From positions 930,001 through 994,000 of the forward strand of contig NZ_WTYX01000002.1 of assembly GCF_009827395.1 (NCBI RefSeq): 64,000 bases of DNA, written 5' to 3'. The stretch comes from Pontixanthobacter aquaemixtae. Lineage in GTDB: Bacteria > Pseudomonadota > Alphaproteobacteria > Sphingomonadales > Sphingomonadaceae. The notes beneath the pieces were generated by a model that made no database searches, had not been told where the DNA came from, and saw only the letters and a list, made by a program, of their open reading frames with translations. Below are positions 24,415-33,260 of this stretch, in pieces; position 1 is the stretch's first letter; every line of letters begins with the position of its first letter. Both the position numbers and the translations under genes were made by a program.

Positions 24415-27270
24415 ATGAAACATACTCGATTGATTCTGACCACTTGTGCAGCGGCGGTTGCGGCCAATATTGCCACGCCCGCTTTCGCTGGCGATGTCAC
24501 TGGCTATGTCGTTGACGGCAGCGACACTGTCGCGCTGCAGGCCGCCGAAGTTACCATTGTCGAACTGGGCCGCACGGCCACGGCGGAAAGCGATGGCAGC
24601 TTCTTTTTCGGCAATGTGGCCGAGGGCACATATACGCTGGTCGCGCGCTTTGTCGGCGCAGACAGCGTCACCCAAACGGTGGACGTTCCCGCGAACGGTG
24701 TGGTGCGGGTCGATTTTAGCATTGGCGGCGCGGATGGCGAAATCCTGGTCATCGGCCAGAGCGCGAACCTTGCCAGCGCCCTGTCGCGCAAACGCGCCGC
24801 TGATGGTGTCAGCGATGTCCTGACTCGCGATGCGATCGGCCAGTTTCCTGACCAGAATGTGGCCGAATCGCTGCGCCGCGTCCCTGGCGTCAATGTCTTG
24901 AACGATCAGGGCGAAGGCCGGTTTGTATCGGTCCGCGGCCTTGATCCGGGCCTTAACGCGACATCGCTCAACGGTGTACGCTTGCCCGCGCCGGAAAGCG
25001 ATGTCCGCTCGGTCGCACTCGATGTCATTTCCAGCGACATTATCGAATCGATCGAGATCAAGAAATCGCTCACTCCGGATCTGGATGGCGACACGATCGG
25101 TGCTTCTATCGAGATCAACACCACCAGCGCATTTTCGCGCAAGAAAGACCTGCTCACTGCCAAGATCGAAGGCAGCTACAACCGCTTGTCCGATTCGCTT
25201 TCGCCCAAAGGCAGCGTGGATTTTGCCAGCAGGCTCAGCGACAATGTCGGCGTGTCGGGCGGCGTTTCCTTCTACCGCCGCAAATTCGAAACCGACAATA
25301 TCGAAGCCGATGGTTGGGAAGATGCCGGATCGGGACCATTCGCAACCGAAGTCCAGTATCGCGATTATGACGTTGAGCGCGAACGCATCAGCGCCACGCT
25401 CGGCTTCGATTTCCGCGTTGGCGACACCACAGAGCTTTATGCCAAAGGTGTGTGGAGCCAGTTTGACGATCAGGAATATCGCCGCCGTTTGACTTTCGAT
25501 CTGGGTGATTTCGATGGCGGCGCCAGCAGCCAGACAGGCACCGGCGCAACGTTCAGCGATGCCGATGAAGAATTTACCGTAGAACGCGATGTGAAAGACC
25601 GTTTCGAACGCCAGCGTATCCGCAGCGTCGTTATCGGCGGCGAGACCGAAACCAATGGCTGGCGCGCCGAATACTCGCTGGCCTATTCCAAATCCAGCGA
25701 GCGCGAGGATGGCTCTATCGATCCGACCCAGTTCGAGCGTGATTTTGACGGTGACGGCCTGACAGTCGGGTTCGATTACAGCGATCCGCGCGTCCCGACC
25801 TATTCGGTATCGGGCAATACCGCAGATTTCCTCGATCCGTTTGAATATGAACTCAACGATATCGAGCTGACCGCGCTATCCAACGCGCAGGACGAAGAAT
25901 GGGCGGCCAAAGTCGATCTCGCGCGCGAATTCCTGCTGGATAATGGATCCTTCACTGTGCAGGCCGGCTTTAAAGGCCGCTGGCGCGAAAAAAGCTACGA
26001 CAAGAATGTCGAGTTTTACGAATATGACGGGCCGGGCGATTACACTTTGGGCGATGTTCTGGGTTCGCAGACTTACCAAATCGCCGATCTGTCACCGATC
26101 CCGGATTCGACCGCGCATACAACATTCTTCCGCAGCAATTTTGACCAGTTCGAATTGCAGGAAGTGGATTCGCAATTCGATTCAGCGGTGGAGGATTACC
26201 GCGTCGATGAAGATGTGATGGCCGGATATCTGTTGGGCCGTCTGGAAACCGACAATCTGCTGGTCATCGGCGGTGTCCGTTACGAACGGACCAAGAATGT
26301 CATCACCGGCAACAATGTCACCCTGTTTGAAGAAGATGCGACTCTGCCCGATGGCAGCACCGCAACTGACGATACGGTGATTGTCACCCCGACGACTTTT
26401 GACCGCAATTACGAACATTGGCTGCCCAGCCTGAATATCCGCTACGAAGCGCAGAATGATCTGATCTTCCGCCTCGCCGGATATCGCAGCATTGTCCGGC
26501 CGCGTCTGGGCAAACTGGCGCCGCGTTTCGCAGTTGAAGTCAATGATGATGACGAGATCGAAGGCGAATTCGGCAATCCGGCGCTGGTCCCGTTCGAGGC
26601 ATGGAATTTTGACGCTACGGCGGAATATTACATGTCGTCCAACGGCGCGATCACTGCCGGGTTCTTCTACAAAGACATCAAGAATTTCATCGTCGATGCC
26701 GAAGTGGATACGCCCGGCGTTTTCAACGGCATCGCGTTTGATGAAGCGGTTATTCCGATCAACGGCCCCAGCGGCGAAGTGTGGGGCGTGGAGCTTGGCT
26801 TCGCGCAAAGCTTCGACTTCTTGCCGGGTGTCCTTAGCGGTCTGATCCTGCAAGCGAACTATACCTATACCGATGCAATGGGCAGTGTTCCTGACGGATC
26901 ATTCACCGACACCGCATCGGTCAACACCTTCCGCAATGTGCCGCTGCCGTCATCATCCAAACACACGTTCAACGGCGTGATCGGCTATGAAAAAGGCCCC
27001 TTCGAGATGCGTCTGGCGGGTACCTACCGCGACAAATATCTCGACGAGCTGGGCGGTTCGCCAAACAGCGACCGCTATGTCGATGACCATTTCCAGCTCG
27101 ATTTCAGCGCGAAGTTCAAAGTGAACGACAACGTCAAGCTGTTCTACGAATGGATCAACATCAACGATGCCAAATATTTTGCCTATAACAATCTGGGCAA
27201 TCAGCAGAATCTGTACCAATACGAAGAATATAACTGGACGATGAAATTCGGTGCGAGGGTGACGTTCTGA
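24415..27270 (+). CDS. TonB-dependent receptor (phosphate-linked)
   Basis: A 951-residue outer-membrane receptor. It has a signal peptide ending TPAFA, a carboxypeptidase-regulatory-like beta domain (GDVTGYVV to about residue 105), a plug with GQFPDQNVAESLRRVPGV and VRGLDPGLNATSLNG, and a 22-strand barrel ending in FGARVTF with a terminal phenylalanine. It is of the Caulobacter type with large barrels. Its stop overlaps the phytase start by one base (TGATG), and a PhoX-like phosphatase follows. The substrate is therefore probably an organic phosphate such as inositol phosphate, taken up after extracellular hydrolysis or whole. ATG 24415 was chosen by the signal peptide. Confidence 0.92.
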   Translation: MKHTRLILTTCAAAVAANIATPAFAGDVTGYVVDGSDTVALQAAEVTIVELGRTATAESDGSFFFGNVAEGTYTLVARFVGADSVTQTVDVPANGVVRVDFSIGGADGEILVIGQSANLASALSRKRAADGVSDVLTRDAIGQFPDQNVAESLRRVPGVNVLNDQGEGRFVSVRGLDPGLNATSLNGVRLPAPESDVRSVALDVISSDIIESIEIKKSLTPDLDGDTIGASIEINTTSAFSRKKDLLTAKIEGSYNRLSDSLSPKGSVDFASRLSDNVGVSGGVSFYRRKFETDNIEADGWEDAGSGPFATEVQYRDYDVERERISATLGFDFRVGDTTELYAKGVWSQFDDQEYRRRLTFDLGDFDGGASSQTGTGATFSDADEEFTVERDVKDRFERQRIRSVVIGGETETNGWRAEYSLAYSKSSEREDGSIDPTQFERDFDGDGLTVGFDYSDPRVPTYSVSGNTADFLDPFEYELNDIELTALSNAQDEEWAAKVDLAREFLLDNGSFTVQAGFKGRWREKSYDKNVEFYEYDGPGDYTLGDVLGSQTYQIADLSPIPDSTAHTTFFRSNFDQFELQEVDSQFDSAVEDYRVDEDVMAGYLLGRLETDNLLVIGGVRYERTKNVITGNNVTLFEEDATLPDGSTATDDTVIVTPTTFDRNYEHWLPSLNIRYEAQNDLIFRLAGYRSIVRPRLGKLAPRFAVEVNDDDEIEGEFGNPALVPFEAWNFDATAEYYMSSNGAITAGFFYKDIKNFIVDAEVDTPGVFNGIAFDEAVIPINGPSGEVWGVELGFAQSFDFLPGVLSGLILQANYTYTDAMGSVPDGSFTDTASVNTFRNVPLPSSSKHTFNGVIGYEKGPFEMRLAGTYRDKYLDELGGSPNSDRYVDDHFQLDFSAKFKVNDNVKLFYEWININDAKYFAYNNLGNQQNLYQYEEYNWTMKFGARVTF

Positions 27271-28328
27271 TGCGGATTCACTTTACTGGAATGGCGGCGC
27301 TGGCCGCCAGCCTGACAGCCAGCTTGGGCGGCTGCGGGGCGCCGATGGTGATGGGTGATCCGGCGGTTTCGGTGACGGCGCTGGCCGAAACCGTGCCTGT
27401 CGGAACCGCCAATGATGATGCTGCGGACGACCCGGCAATCTGGCGTAATGCGGACAATCCCGAAGCCAGCTTCATTGTCGCGACCGACAAGAAGGCGGGA
27501 TTGTATGTCTATAATCTCGACGGGAAGATCATGGACTTCAATCCGGGCGGGCTGCTCAACAATGTTGATCTGCTCGATCTGGGTGCGCTGGGCGTGGTGG
27601 TGGCGGCAAGCGACCGGACCGATCCGCTCCAGTCGCGCGTGGCGCTGTACCGGCTGGATACCAAGGCGGGCAAATTGCAATCCATCGGTTCGATCGCCAG
27701 CGGCGCGGGCGAAGCTTACGGGCTGTGCATGTCGGCCAAGGCCGGCGGGCAAAGCGTGTTTGCGGTGCTGAAAGACGGCACTATCCGCGAATATTCGCTC
27801 GACAATCTGGGCGGACCAAACCCCCAGCCATCGGGCCCCTTGCTGCGCGAATTTTCCGTCCCGACACAGCCCGAAGGCTGTGTCGTCGATCCGCGCAACG
27901 GCACGCTCTATATAGGCGAGGAAAACGCCGGCATCTGGCGGTTTGCCGATGGCGCGACTACCGGGCAACTGGTCGCCGCAATCGACAACAAGCAATTGGT
28001 CGCTGACGTCGAAGGACTGGCCATTGCGCTTGATGGCAAGGATGGCGGTTGGCTGATCGCATCGAGCCAGGGCGATAACAGCTATGCCCGCTACCGCCTG
28101 CCCGACATGGAACCCACCGGGCGCTTCCGCATTGCCGCGGGTGCTTATGGTGCGACCGAGGAAACAGACGGGATTGCGCTTCACACCGGAAATTTCGGCG
28201 CGCGCTTCCCGGGGGGTGTTTTTGTGGCGCAAGATGGTAAGAACGAACCATCCGCTCAAAACTTCAAACTTGTCTCATGGCAAGATGTAGAGAAAGCCCT
28301 CGACACATGGAAAAAGCCAACCCCGTGA
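27270..28328 (+). CDS. beta-propeller phytase
   Basis: A 352-residue exported beta-propeller phytase. It hydrolyses myo-inositol hexakisphosphate using calcium. The N-terminus is a lipoprotein-like signal (ASLGGCGAP), so it may be anchored. Family segments seen include TANDDAADDPAIWRN, VATDKKAGLYVYNLDGK, GLCMSAKAGG, EGCVVDPRNGTLYIGEENAGIWRF and ASSQGDNSYARY. It starts at the stop of the TonB receptor and overlaps the next gene by 22 bases, so all three are translationally linked. Expected to be PhoB-controlled through the upstream box. Confidence 0.93.
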   Translation: MRIHFTGMAALAASLTASLGGCGAPMVMGDPAVSVTALAETVPVGTANDDAADDPAIWRNADNPEASFIVATDKKAGLYVYNLDGKIMDFNPGGLLNNVDLLDLGALGVVVAASDRTDPLQSRVALYRLDTKAGKLQSIGSIASGAGEAYGLCMSAKAGGQSVFAVLKDGTIREYSLDNLGGPNPQPSGPLLREFSVPTQPEGCVVDPRNGTLYIGEENAGIWRFADGATTGQLVAAIDNKQLVADVEGLAIALDGKDGGWLIASSQGDNSYARYRLPDMEPTGRFRIAAGAYGATEETDGIALHTGNFGARFPGGVFVAQDGKNEPSAQNFKLVSWQDVEKALDTWKKPTP

Positions 28329-29671
28329 CCGCATCCGGCACTATCAGCCAAAACCGCCGCCAGTTTCTGGGCGCGACCGGAACCGCATTTGCCGCGCTGG
28401 TGGCCAGCGGTTGTTCGACCGGGGGCAGCAGAATCGCGACCGCGGCGGCAAGCCCGGCCAATTTCACCGGCTATGGCGATCTGGTTCCCGATCCGGCGGG
28501 CATGCTCGATTTGCCCAAGGGCTTTTCCTACAAAGTCATTTCCAAGCTTGGCAATCCGATGAGCGACGGGCTGACCGTGCCCGACGCGGCGGACGGGATG
28601 GGCTGTTTCGATCTTGGCAATGGCAAAATCGCGCTGGTCCGCAATCATGAATTGATGCCGCGCCCCGAATATCTGCAGGACATTCCCGAAGGTTTTGACC
28701 GGATCGAAGGCAAAGCGGTGATGCCCGGCGGCACCACCACCATCGTTCTCGATGCAGAAACGCTGGAGATCGAACAAGAATATTACTCGCTCGCGGGAAC
28801 AGTGCGGAACTGTTCGGGCGGCATCACCCCTTGGGGCACATGGCTGACCTGCGAGGAAGCCGTGTTCAGCGCCAGCGACAAGAACGACCATGATCATGGC
28901 TGGGTGTTCGAAGTGCCCGCCGATGCCGGCAAGCTGGTCAATCCCGCGCCGCTGAAAGCGATGGGGCGTTTCAATCACGAAGCTGCCTGCGTCGATCCGG
29001 TAACCGGCATTGTCTATCAGACCGAAGATCGCGGCGACTCGATGCTGTACCGCTTCATCCCCAATGTGCCGGGCAAGCTGGCCGAAGGCGGCAAATTGCA
29101 AGCGCTGGCGCTGGTCGATGGCACCACCGACAGCCGCAATCACGAAGGTGTGACGATGCAGGTTGGCGATATGCACGAAGTGCGCTGGATCGATCTCGAT
29201 GATGTCGAATCGCCCGACGATGATCTGCGGACGCGCGCGGCGGCGCAAGGCGGCGTCAAATTTGCGCGCGGCGAAGGTATCCATTGGGGCGAGGGCGAGC
29301 TCTATTTCGCCTGCACCAGCGGCGGTGCGGCCAAAGTCGGGCAGATTTTCAAACTGGTTCCCGGGCGCGGAAAACGGTCAGACGGGCTGCAGCTGTTCTT
29401 CGAAAGCACCGATCCCGACCAGTTCAATTATGGCGACAATGTCTGCGTCCAGTCGAACGGCCATCTGATTGTCTGCGAAGACCAATATACCGATGTCGTG
29501 ACCAACCATCTGCGCGGCATCACGCCGGAAGGCGTGGCCTATCCGCTGGCGCTGCTGCGTATCCAGACCGAACCTGCGGGCGCGTGTTTCTCCCCCGACG
29601 GCAAGACCATGTTCGTCAATGCCTACAGCCCCACGGCAACGCTGGCGATCACAGGGCCGTGGTTCGGCTGA
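28307..29671 (+). CDS. PhoX/DUF839-type alkaline phosphatase-like protein, Tat-exported
   Basis: A 454-residue protein with a twin-arginine signal (QNRRQFLGATG) followed by a lipobox-like SGCSTGG. The body matches the PhoX/DUF839 family, which are calcium/iron alkaline phosphatases. Visible segments include SYKVISKLGNPMSDG, ALVRNHELMPRP, GGTTTIVLD, TWLTCEEAVF and HEAACVDPVTGIVYQTEDRGDSMLYRF. The start ATG 28307 lies inside the phytase end. It would release phosphate from monoesters left by the phytase, in the periplasm or at the surface. Some DUF839 proteins lack phosphatase activity, so this is by family and context. Confidence 0.88.
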   Translation: MEKANPVTASGTISQNRRQFLGATGTAFAALVASGCSTGGSRIATAAASPANFTGYGDLVPDPAGMLDLPKGFSYKVISKLGNPMSDGLTVPDAADGMGCFDLGNGKIALVRNHELMPRPEYLQDIPEGFDRIEGKAVMPGGTTTIVLDAETLEIEQEYYSLAGTVRNCSGGITPWGTWLTCEEAVFSASDKNDHDHGWVFEVPADAGKLVNPAPLKAMGRFNHEAACVDPVTGIVYQTEDRGDSMLYRFIPNVPGKLAEGGKLQALALVDGTTDSRNHEGVTMQVGDMHEVRWIDLDDVESPDDDLRTRAAAQGGVKFARGEGIHWGEGELYFACTSGGAAKVGQIFKLVPGRGKRSDGLQLFFESTDPDQFNYGDNVCVQSNGHLIVCEDQYTDVVTNHLRGITPEGVAYPLALLRIQTEPAGACFSPDGKTMFVNAYSPTATLAITGPWFG

Positions 29672-29750
29672 AACCCGCCTAACGGGTCCAGATAGAGACA
29701 GGTCGGGCGCGGTGCTGGCGCTGCCGCAATGGCGGCGCTAGACCGCTTTC

Positions 29751-30314
29751 ATGTCCGGATTTCTCTTCGCTCTTGTTGCGGTGATGGCCACATCGCTTGG
29801 CAGCCGCGACCAATTGCTGATTGCCAATATCGCCGCGAAGCTGGGGCGCAGCACCGGGCTGCTGCTGGTCGGCTGCGCGGTGGCGATTGGCACTGCGGTG
29901 GCGATGACTTTCGCCGGGCAATATATCGCCGCAATGCTGCCCAGCGCGGGCAAGACCATGCTGGTCGCATTCGCGCTGATGATCGCCGCGGCCGAACTTG
30001 CCTGGCCCAACAAGCGCAGCCTGATCAAGGAACCCACGCGATCGCTCGTGGCGATCGGTCTGGTGCTGCTCGCCCGGCAAATGGGCGATGGTTCGCGGTT
30101 CCTGATTTTCGCATTCGCTGCCGGGTCGGGCATCCCGTGGTTTGCCGGAATTGGCGGCGCGCTGGGCGGGATTGGCGCGGTGATTGTCGGCTGGTTTCTG
30201 GCAGAGGAATTGGCGGGCAAACTGCCTTTGCGAAAGCTGAGGATTGCGATGGCCGTTGCCTTGGCAATTGCCGCAATTGCAATCGGCTTGTCGGCACGCG
30301 GATTGCTCGGTTAA
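29751..30314 (+). CDS. UPF0016/GDT1-like membrane protein with degenerate motifs
   Basis: A 187-residue membrane protein of six spans in two similar halves. The positions where UPF0016 cation transporters have E-x-G-D-K/R-T/S read ATSLGSRDQ in the first half and ARQMGDGSR in the second. Both glutamates are thus lost and only part of the motif remains. UPF0016 members move manganese or calcium. Here the ion path may be altered or inactive. It follows the PhoX-like gene by 79 bases and precedes Dps; a link to metal or oxidative stress is only suggested. Confidence 0.6.
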   Translation: MSGFLFALVAVMATSLGSRDQLLIANIAAKLGRSTGLLLVGCAVAIGTAVAMTFAGQYIAAMLPSAGKTMLVAFALMIAAAELAWPNKRSLIKEPTRSLVAIGLVLLARQMGDGSRFLIFAFAAGSGIPWFAGIGGALGGIGAVIVGWFLAEELAGKLPLRKLRIAMAVALAIAAIAIGLSARGLLG

Positions 30315-30411
30315 TCGCTTTTGTCGATCACTAAAGCCAAAACTTATAGGGAAACCCGATGTTGGGAAAGCCGTTGAATAGACATATATCGCAACTAGAA
30401 AGGAATTTCCC

Positions 30412-30873
30412 ATGACCGACACAGGCAACAATTCGAAAGCGGCGCTGGTAAGCGAGTTGAACGGACTTCTGGCCGACCATATGGCGCTGTTCTTCAAGAC
30501 CAAAAATTTCCACTGGCACGTGGCGGGGCCGCGTTTCCGCGATCTCCATCTTTTGTTTGACGAACAGGCAATCGCGCTTCGCGACCAGATCGACATTATC
30601 GGCGAGCGCGTGCGCAAGCTGGGCGCAAACACGCTGACATCGATCGGTTCGGTGGCGCAAAATACCCAAGTGAAAGACCAGGACGACGTGTCGCTCTCGG
30701 CCGAAGCGATGGTTACCGAGCTGCGCGATGACAATGCGGCGATGGTCAAGCGCTTGAAAGCAATGAAACCGCTGGCGGACCAGGCGGGCGACAACGCCAC
30801 TGACGGCTTGCTCGATGACTGGACCGACGCAGCCGAAGAACGCGTCTGGTTCCTCACGCAAACGCTGCAATAA
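30412..30873 (+). CDS. dps: Dps-family ferritin-like DNA-protection protein
   Basis: A 153-residue Dps protein. The inter-subunit ferroxidase ligands are in place: TKNFHWHVAGPRF (histidines), then DLHLLFDEQAIALRDQID with the aspartate/glutamate pair. It forms a 12-subunit shell that oxidises iron(II) with peroxide and protects DNA. The N-terminal tail is short and carries little positive charge, so direct DNA binding may be weak. A clear AAGGA ribosome site precedes ATG 30412. It is a single gene unit in the cytosol. Confidence 0.92.
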   Translation: MTDTGNNSKAALVSELNGLLADHMALFFKTKNFHWHVAGPRFRDLHLLFDEQAIALRDQIDIIGERVRKLGANTLTSIGSVAQNTQVKDQDDVSLSAEAMVTELRDDNAAMVKRLKAMKPLADQAGDNATDGLLDDWTDAAEERVWFLTQTLQ

Positions 30874-30951
30874 TTCGGTAATTCGTATGCATCGCTGCCC
30901 TAGCACCCGCACGGCATTTCGCCGGCGCGGGTTGCTTGGTATAGGGCGGCG

Positions 30952-31572
30952 ATGGACAATCTGACGATCATCGAAAATGCCGATAACGCCGCCATTGCTG
31001 CGTGGCTGCGGGAACGGCTTTCATCAGCGCTCGGCGCGGCTGACGGACGCATTGCAATCAGCATTCCGGGTGGTTCGACACCTTTTCCCGTTCTCGAAGA
31101 ATTGATCGACGGATCGCTCGATTGGCGCCGGATCGATGTGTGGCCGGGCGATGACCGGATCGTTCCCGAAGATCACGAAGCCAGCAACACCGGAAAGATC
31201 CGGGCCTTGCTCGAACCGGCGGGTGCCAACATCGTCGCGCTGAGCGAAGACGCGCAGCCGCCGCATTTTGCGCTGGTATGGCTGGGAATGGGCGCGGACG
31301 GGCATATCGCCTCTTTGTTTCCCAATACCGATCCGCGGGTGGATGACCCGCAGGCGATGCGCCGGTTGACGCCCGACCCATTGCCACCCGAAGCCCCGTT
31401 TGACCGGATCACGATGACGATACCGGCGCTGCTTAACAGCGATGCTCTGGCCTTTGTCATTCGCGGCGATGATAAGCGCGCGGTGTTCGATACGGCGGTG
31501 AACGCAGCGCATGATCTGCCTATCGCGCGGCTGCTGGCGGCGGCAGACCAGCCGGTCACATGCTTCGCCTGA
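30952..31572 (+). CDS. pgl: 6-phosphogluconolactonase
   Basis: A 206-residue protein of the 6-phosphogluconolactonase/glucosamine-6-phosphate isomerase fold, shorter than the usual 230-250. It keeps SIPGGSTPFPVLEEL, WPGDDRIVPEDHEASN and LVWLGMGADGHIASLFPNT. It hydrolyses 6-phosphoglucono-lactone in the oxidative pentose phosphate or Entner-Doudoroff route. No zwf or edd is beside it. Its end overlaps the Nudix gene start by 13 bases, suggesting one transcript. Confidence 0.9.
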   Translation: MDNLTIIENADNAAIAAWLRERLSSALGAADGRIAISIPGGSTPFPVLEELIDGSLDWRRIDVWPGDDRIVPEDHEASNTGKIRALLEPAGANIVALSEDAQPPHFALVWLGMGADGHIASLFPNTDPRVDDPQAMRRLTPDPLPPEAPFDRITMTIPALLNSDALAFVIRGDDKRAVFDTAVNAAHDLPIARLLAAADQPVTCFA

Positions 31573-32036
31573 TCCCCGCGCCTTTGCACCGGCTGCTCTA
31601 TAAAACCGCCGATTTTTTGCGCAGCCTGTGGTGGCAAATTGCCCGACCGCAAATCGAAGGCGCCGCCGTTGTGGCAACCGATGCGCAAGGGCGCTTGCTG
31701 CTGATCCGGCTGAGCTATGGATCGGGCGGGTGGAACATTCCCACCGGCGGAGTAAACCGCGCAGAAGAACCGGTCGATGCCGCGCGCCGTGAATTGCGCG
31801 AAGAAACCGGATGCGAGGCGGAGACAATCGTGCCGCTGGGCGTACAACACACCATTATCCACGGTGCGCGCAACAGGGTTCACGTGTTTGCCGCGAAAGT
31901 TTCCGGACCGCCTGCGGCCGATATGCGCGAAGTGATCGAAGCGCGGATGTTCGCGATGGACTCGCTGCCCGAACCGCTGACCAAGACAACGCAGCGGCGG
32001 CTGGACCTGTATCGCTCCGTGTCAGAGCAGCGATAA
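31560..32036 (+). CDS. Nudix hydrolase
   Basis: A 158-residue protein with an intact Nudix box (GGVNRAEEPVDAARRELREETG: G-x5-E-x7-REL-x-EETG) at about residues 67-89, preceded by a basic, aromatic N-terminus (LHRLLYKTADFLRSLWWQ) that may associate with the membrane. Nudix enzymes cleave nucleoside diphosphate-X compounds; the substrate cannot be told from sequence. It overlaps pgl upstream and converges, by 15 overlapping bases, with dinB. Confidence 0.88.
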   Translation: MLRLIPAPLHRLLYKTADFLRSLWWQIARPQIEGAAVVATDAQGRLLLIRLSYGSGGWNIPTGGVNRAEEPVDAARRELREETGCEAETIVPLGVQHTIIHGARNRVHVFAAKVSGPPAADMREVIEARMFAMDSLPEPLTKTTQRRLDLYRSVSEQR

Positions 32037-33158
32037 TTGCGCGGTATCGGGTTTGCGTTCCTCGCTGTTCTTGTCGCCTTCCAGATTGGACAGCGTCAGC
32101 CCCATCAACCGGATCGGCAAAGGTAGGGGCAGCAATTCCTCCAGCAATTCGTGCCCGATGCGCGCGAACTCCATCTTGTCGGCGACATTGCCGGCCAGCG
32201 ACTTGGCGCGGGTCAGCGTGGTGAAATCGGTATATTTCAGCTTCAGCGTGACCGTGCGCCCTTTCGCTTCGGCGCGCTCTATCCGCTCCCACACGATGTC
32301 GATAATGTTGTCCATCGCTTCGCGCAGCGCCGCGCCGCTGGAGATATCTTCGCTGTAGGTCCGTTCCCCGCCCAGCGATTTGCGGATCCGGTTGGCGCGC
32401 ACCGGGCGCAAATCAATCCCACGTGCCGCGCGGTAGAGATAATCCCCCATGCTGCCGAAATTGGCGCGGAGAAATTCGACATCCTTGGCCGCCAGATCGG
32501 CCCCGGTTTCGATCCCGAGTTTGGCCATCTTTTCCGCGCCTTTCGGGCCAACCCCGTGAAACCGGCGAACGGGCAGCGAGGCGACAAATTGCGCGCCTTC
32601 GCCCGGTTTGATCACGCACATCCCGTCGGGCTTGTTCTGATCGCTGGCAAGCTTGGCGATAAATTTGTTGTAACTCACCCCCGCGCTGGCGGTGAGGCCG
32701 GTCTGCTGTTTGATCCGTTCGCGGATCAGCTGGGCAATCCGGGTAGCGCTGCCGATGCCGTGAATGTCATCGGTTACATCGAGATAGGCCTCATCAAGGC
32801 TGAGCGGTTCAACATGCGGGGTGAAATAACGGAAAATCTCGCGGATTTTGGCGGAGGCTTCCTTATAGGCATCAAAGCGGTGGCGCACGAAAATCAGATC
32901 GGGGCAGAGCCGCTTTGCAGTGACCGATGGCATTGCCGAACGCACACCAAATTTGCGCGCTTCATAGCTGGCGGCGGCGACCACTCCGCGCCCGCCCGAT
33001 CCGCCAACTGCAACCGGCTTTCCGCGCAATTCGGGATTGTCGCGTTGTTCCACGCTGGCGAAAAACGCATCCATATCGACATGGATGATTTTGCGCAGGC
33101 CGCCTTCTTCTTCCCCGGCGTCCGCTTGTCCGCCGTTCTGATCGCCTTCATCCGCCAT
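32022..33158 (-). CDS. dinB: DNA polymerase IV (Y family)
   Basis: A 378-residue error-prone polymerase. Catalytic motifs are VDMDAFFASVEQ near the N-terminus and LSLDEAYLDVT, with the palm/finger segment YEARKFGVRSAMPS and a little-finger domain. The C-terminus ends in TAQLSLL, matching a beta-clamp binding peptide of the QLSLF kind. A 20-residue acidic extension (GDQNGGQADAGEEEGG) precedes the catalytic core if ATG 33158 is used. It performs translesion synthesis in the cytosol. It overlaps the Nudix gene tail to tail and is divergent from the MFS gene; no LexA box was recognised. Confidence 0.95.
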   Translation of the reverse strand: MADEGDQNGGQADAGEEEGGLRKIIHVDMDAFFASVEQRDNPELRGKPVAVGGSGGRGVVAAASYEARKFGVRSAMPSVTAKRLCPDLIFVRHRFDAYKEASAKIREIFRYFTPHVEPLSLDEAYLDVTDDIHGIGSATRIAQLIRERIKQQTGLTASAGVSYNKFIAKLASDQNKPDGMCVIKPGEGAQFVASLPVRRFHGVGPKGAEKMAKLGIETGADLAAKDVEFLRANFGSMGDYLYRAARGIDLRPVRANRIRKSLGGERTYSEDISSGAALREAMDNIIDIVWERIERAEAKGRTVTLKLKYTDFTTLTRAKSLAGNVADKMEFARIGHELLEELLPLPLPIRLMGLTLSNLEGDKNSEERKPDTAQLSLL

Positions 33159-33260
33159 GCCCCCCGAATACACGCATTGGAACGAAAGCGGAACTATTGT
33201 GCACAGGCCTGCAACAAAATCTTGCTGGCCTTTCCGCGCTGAACCGCGCAAGGCCCATAG

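Noticed and set aside
30905-30932. Terminator after dps
   Set aside because: The GC-rich dyad is short and imperfect, with no U-tract.
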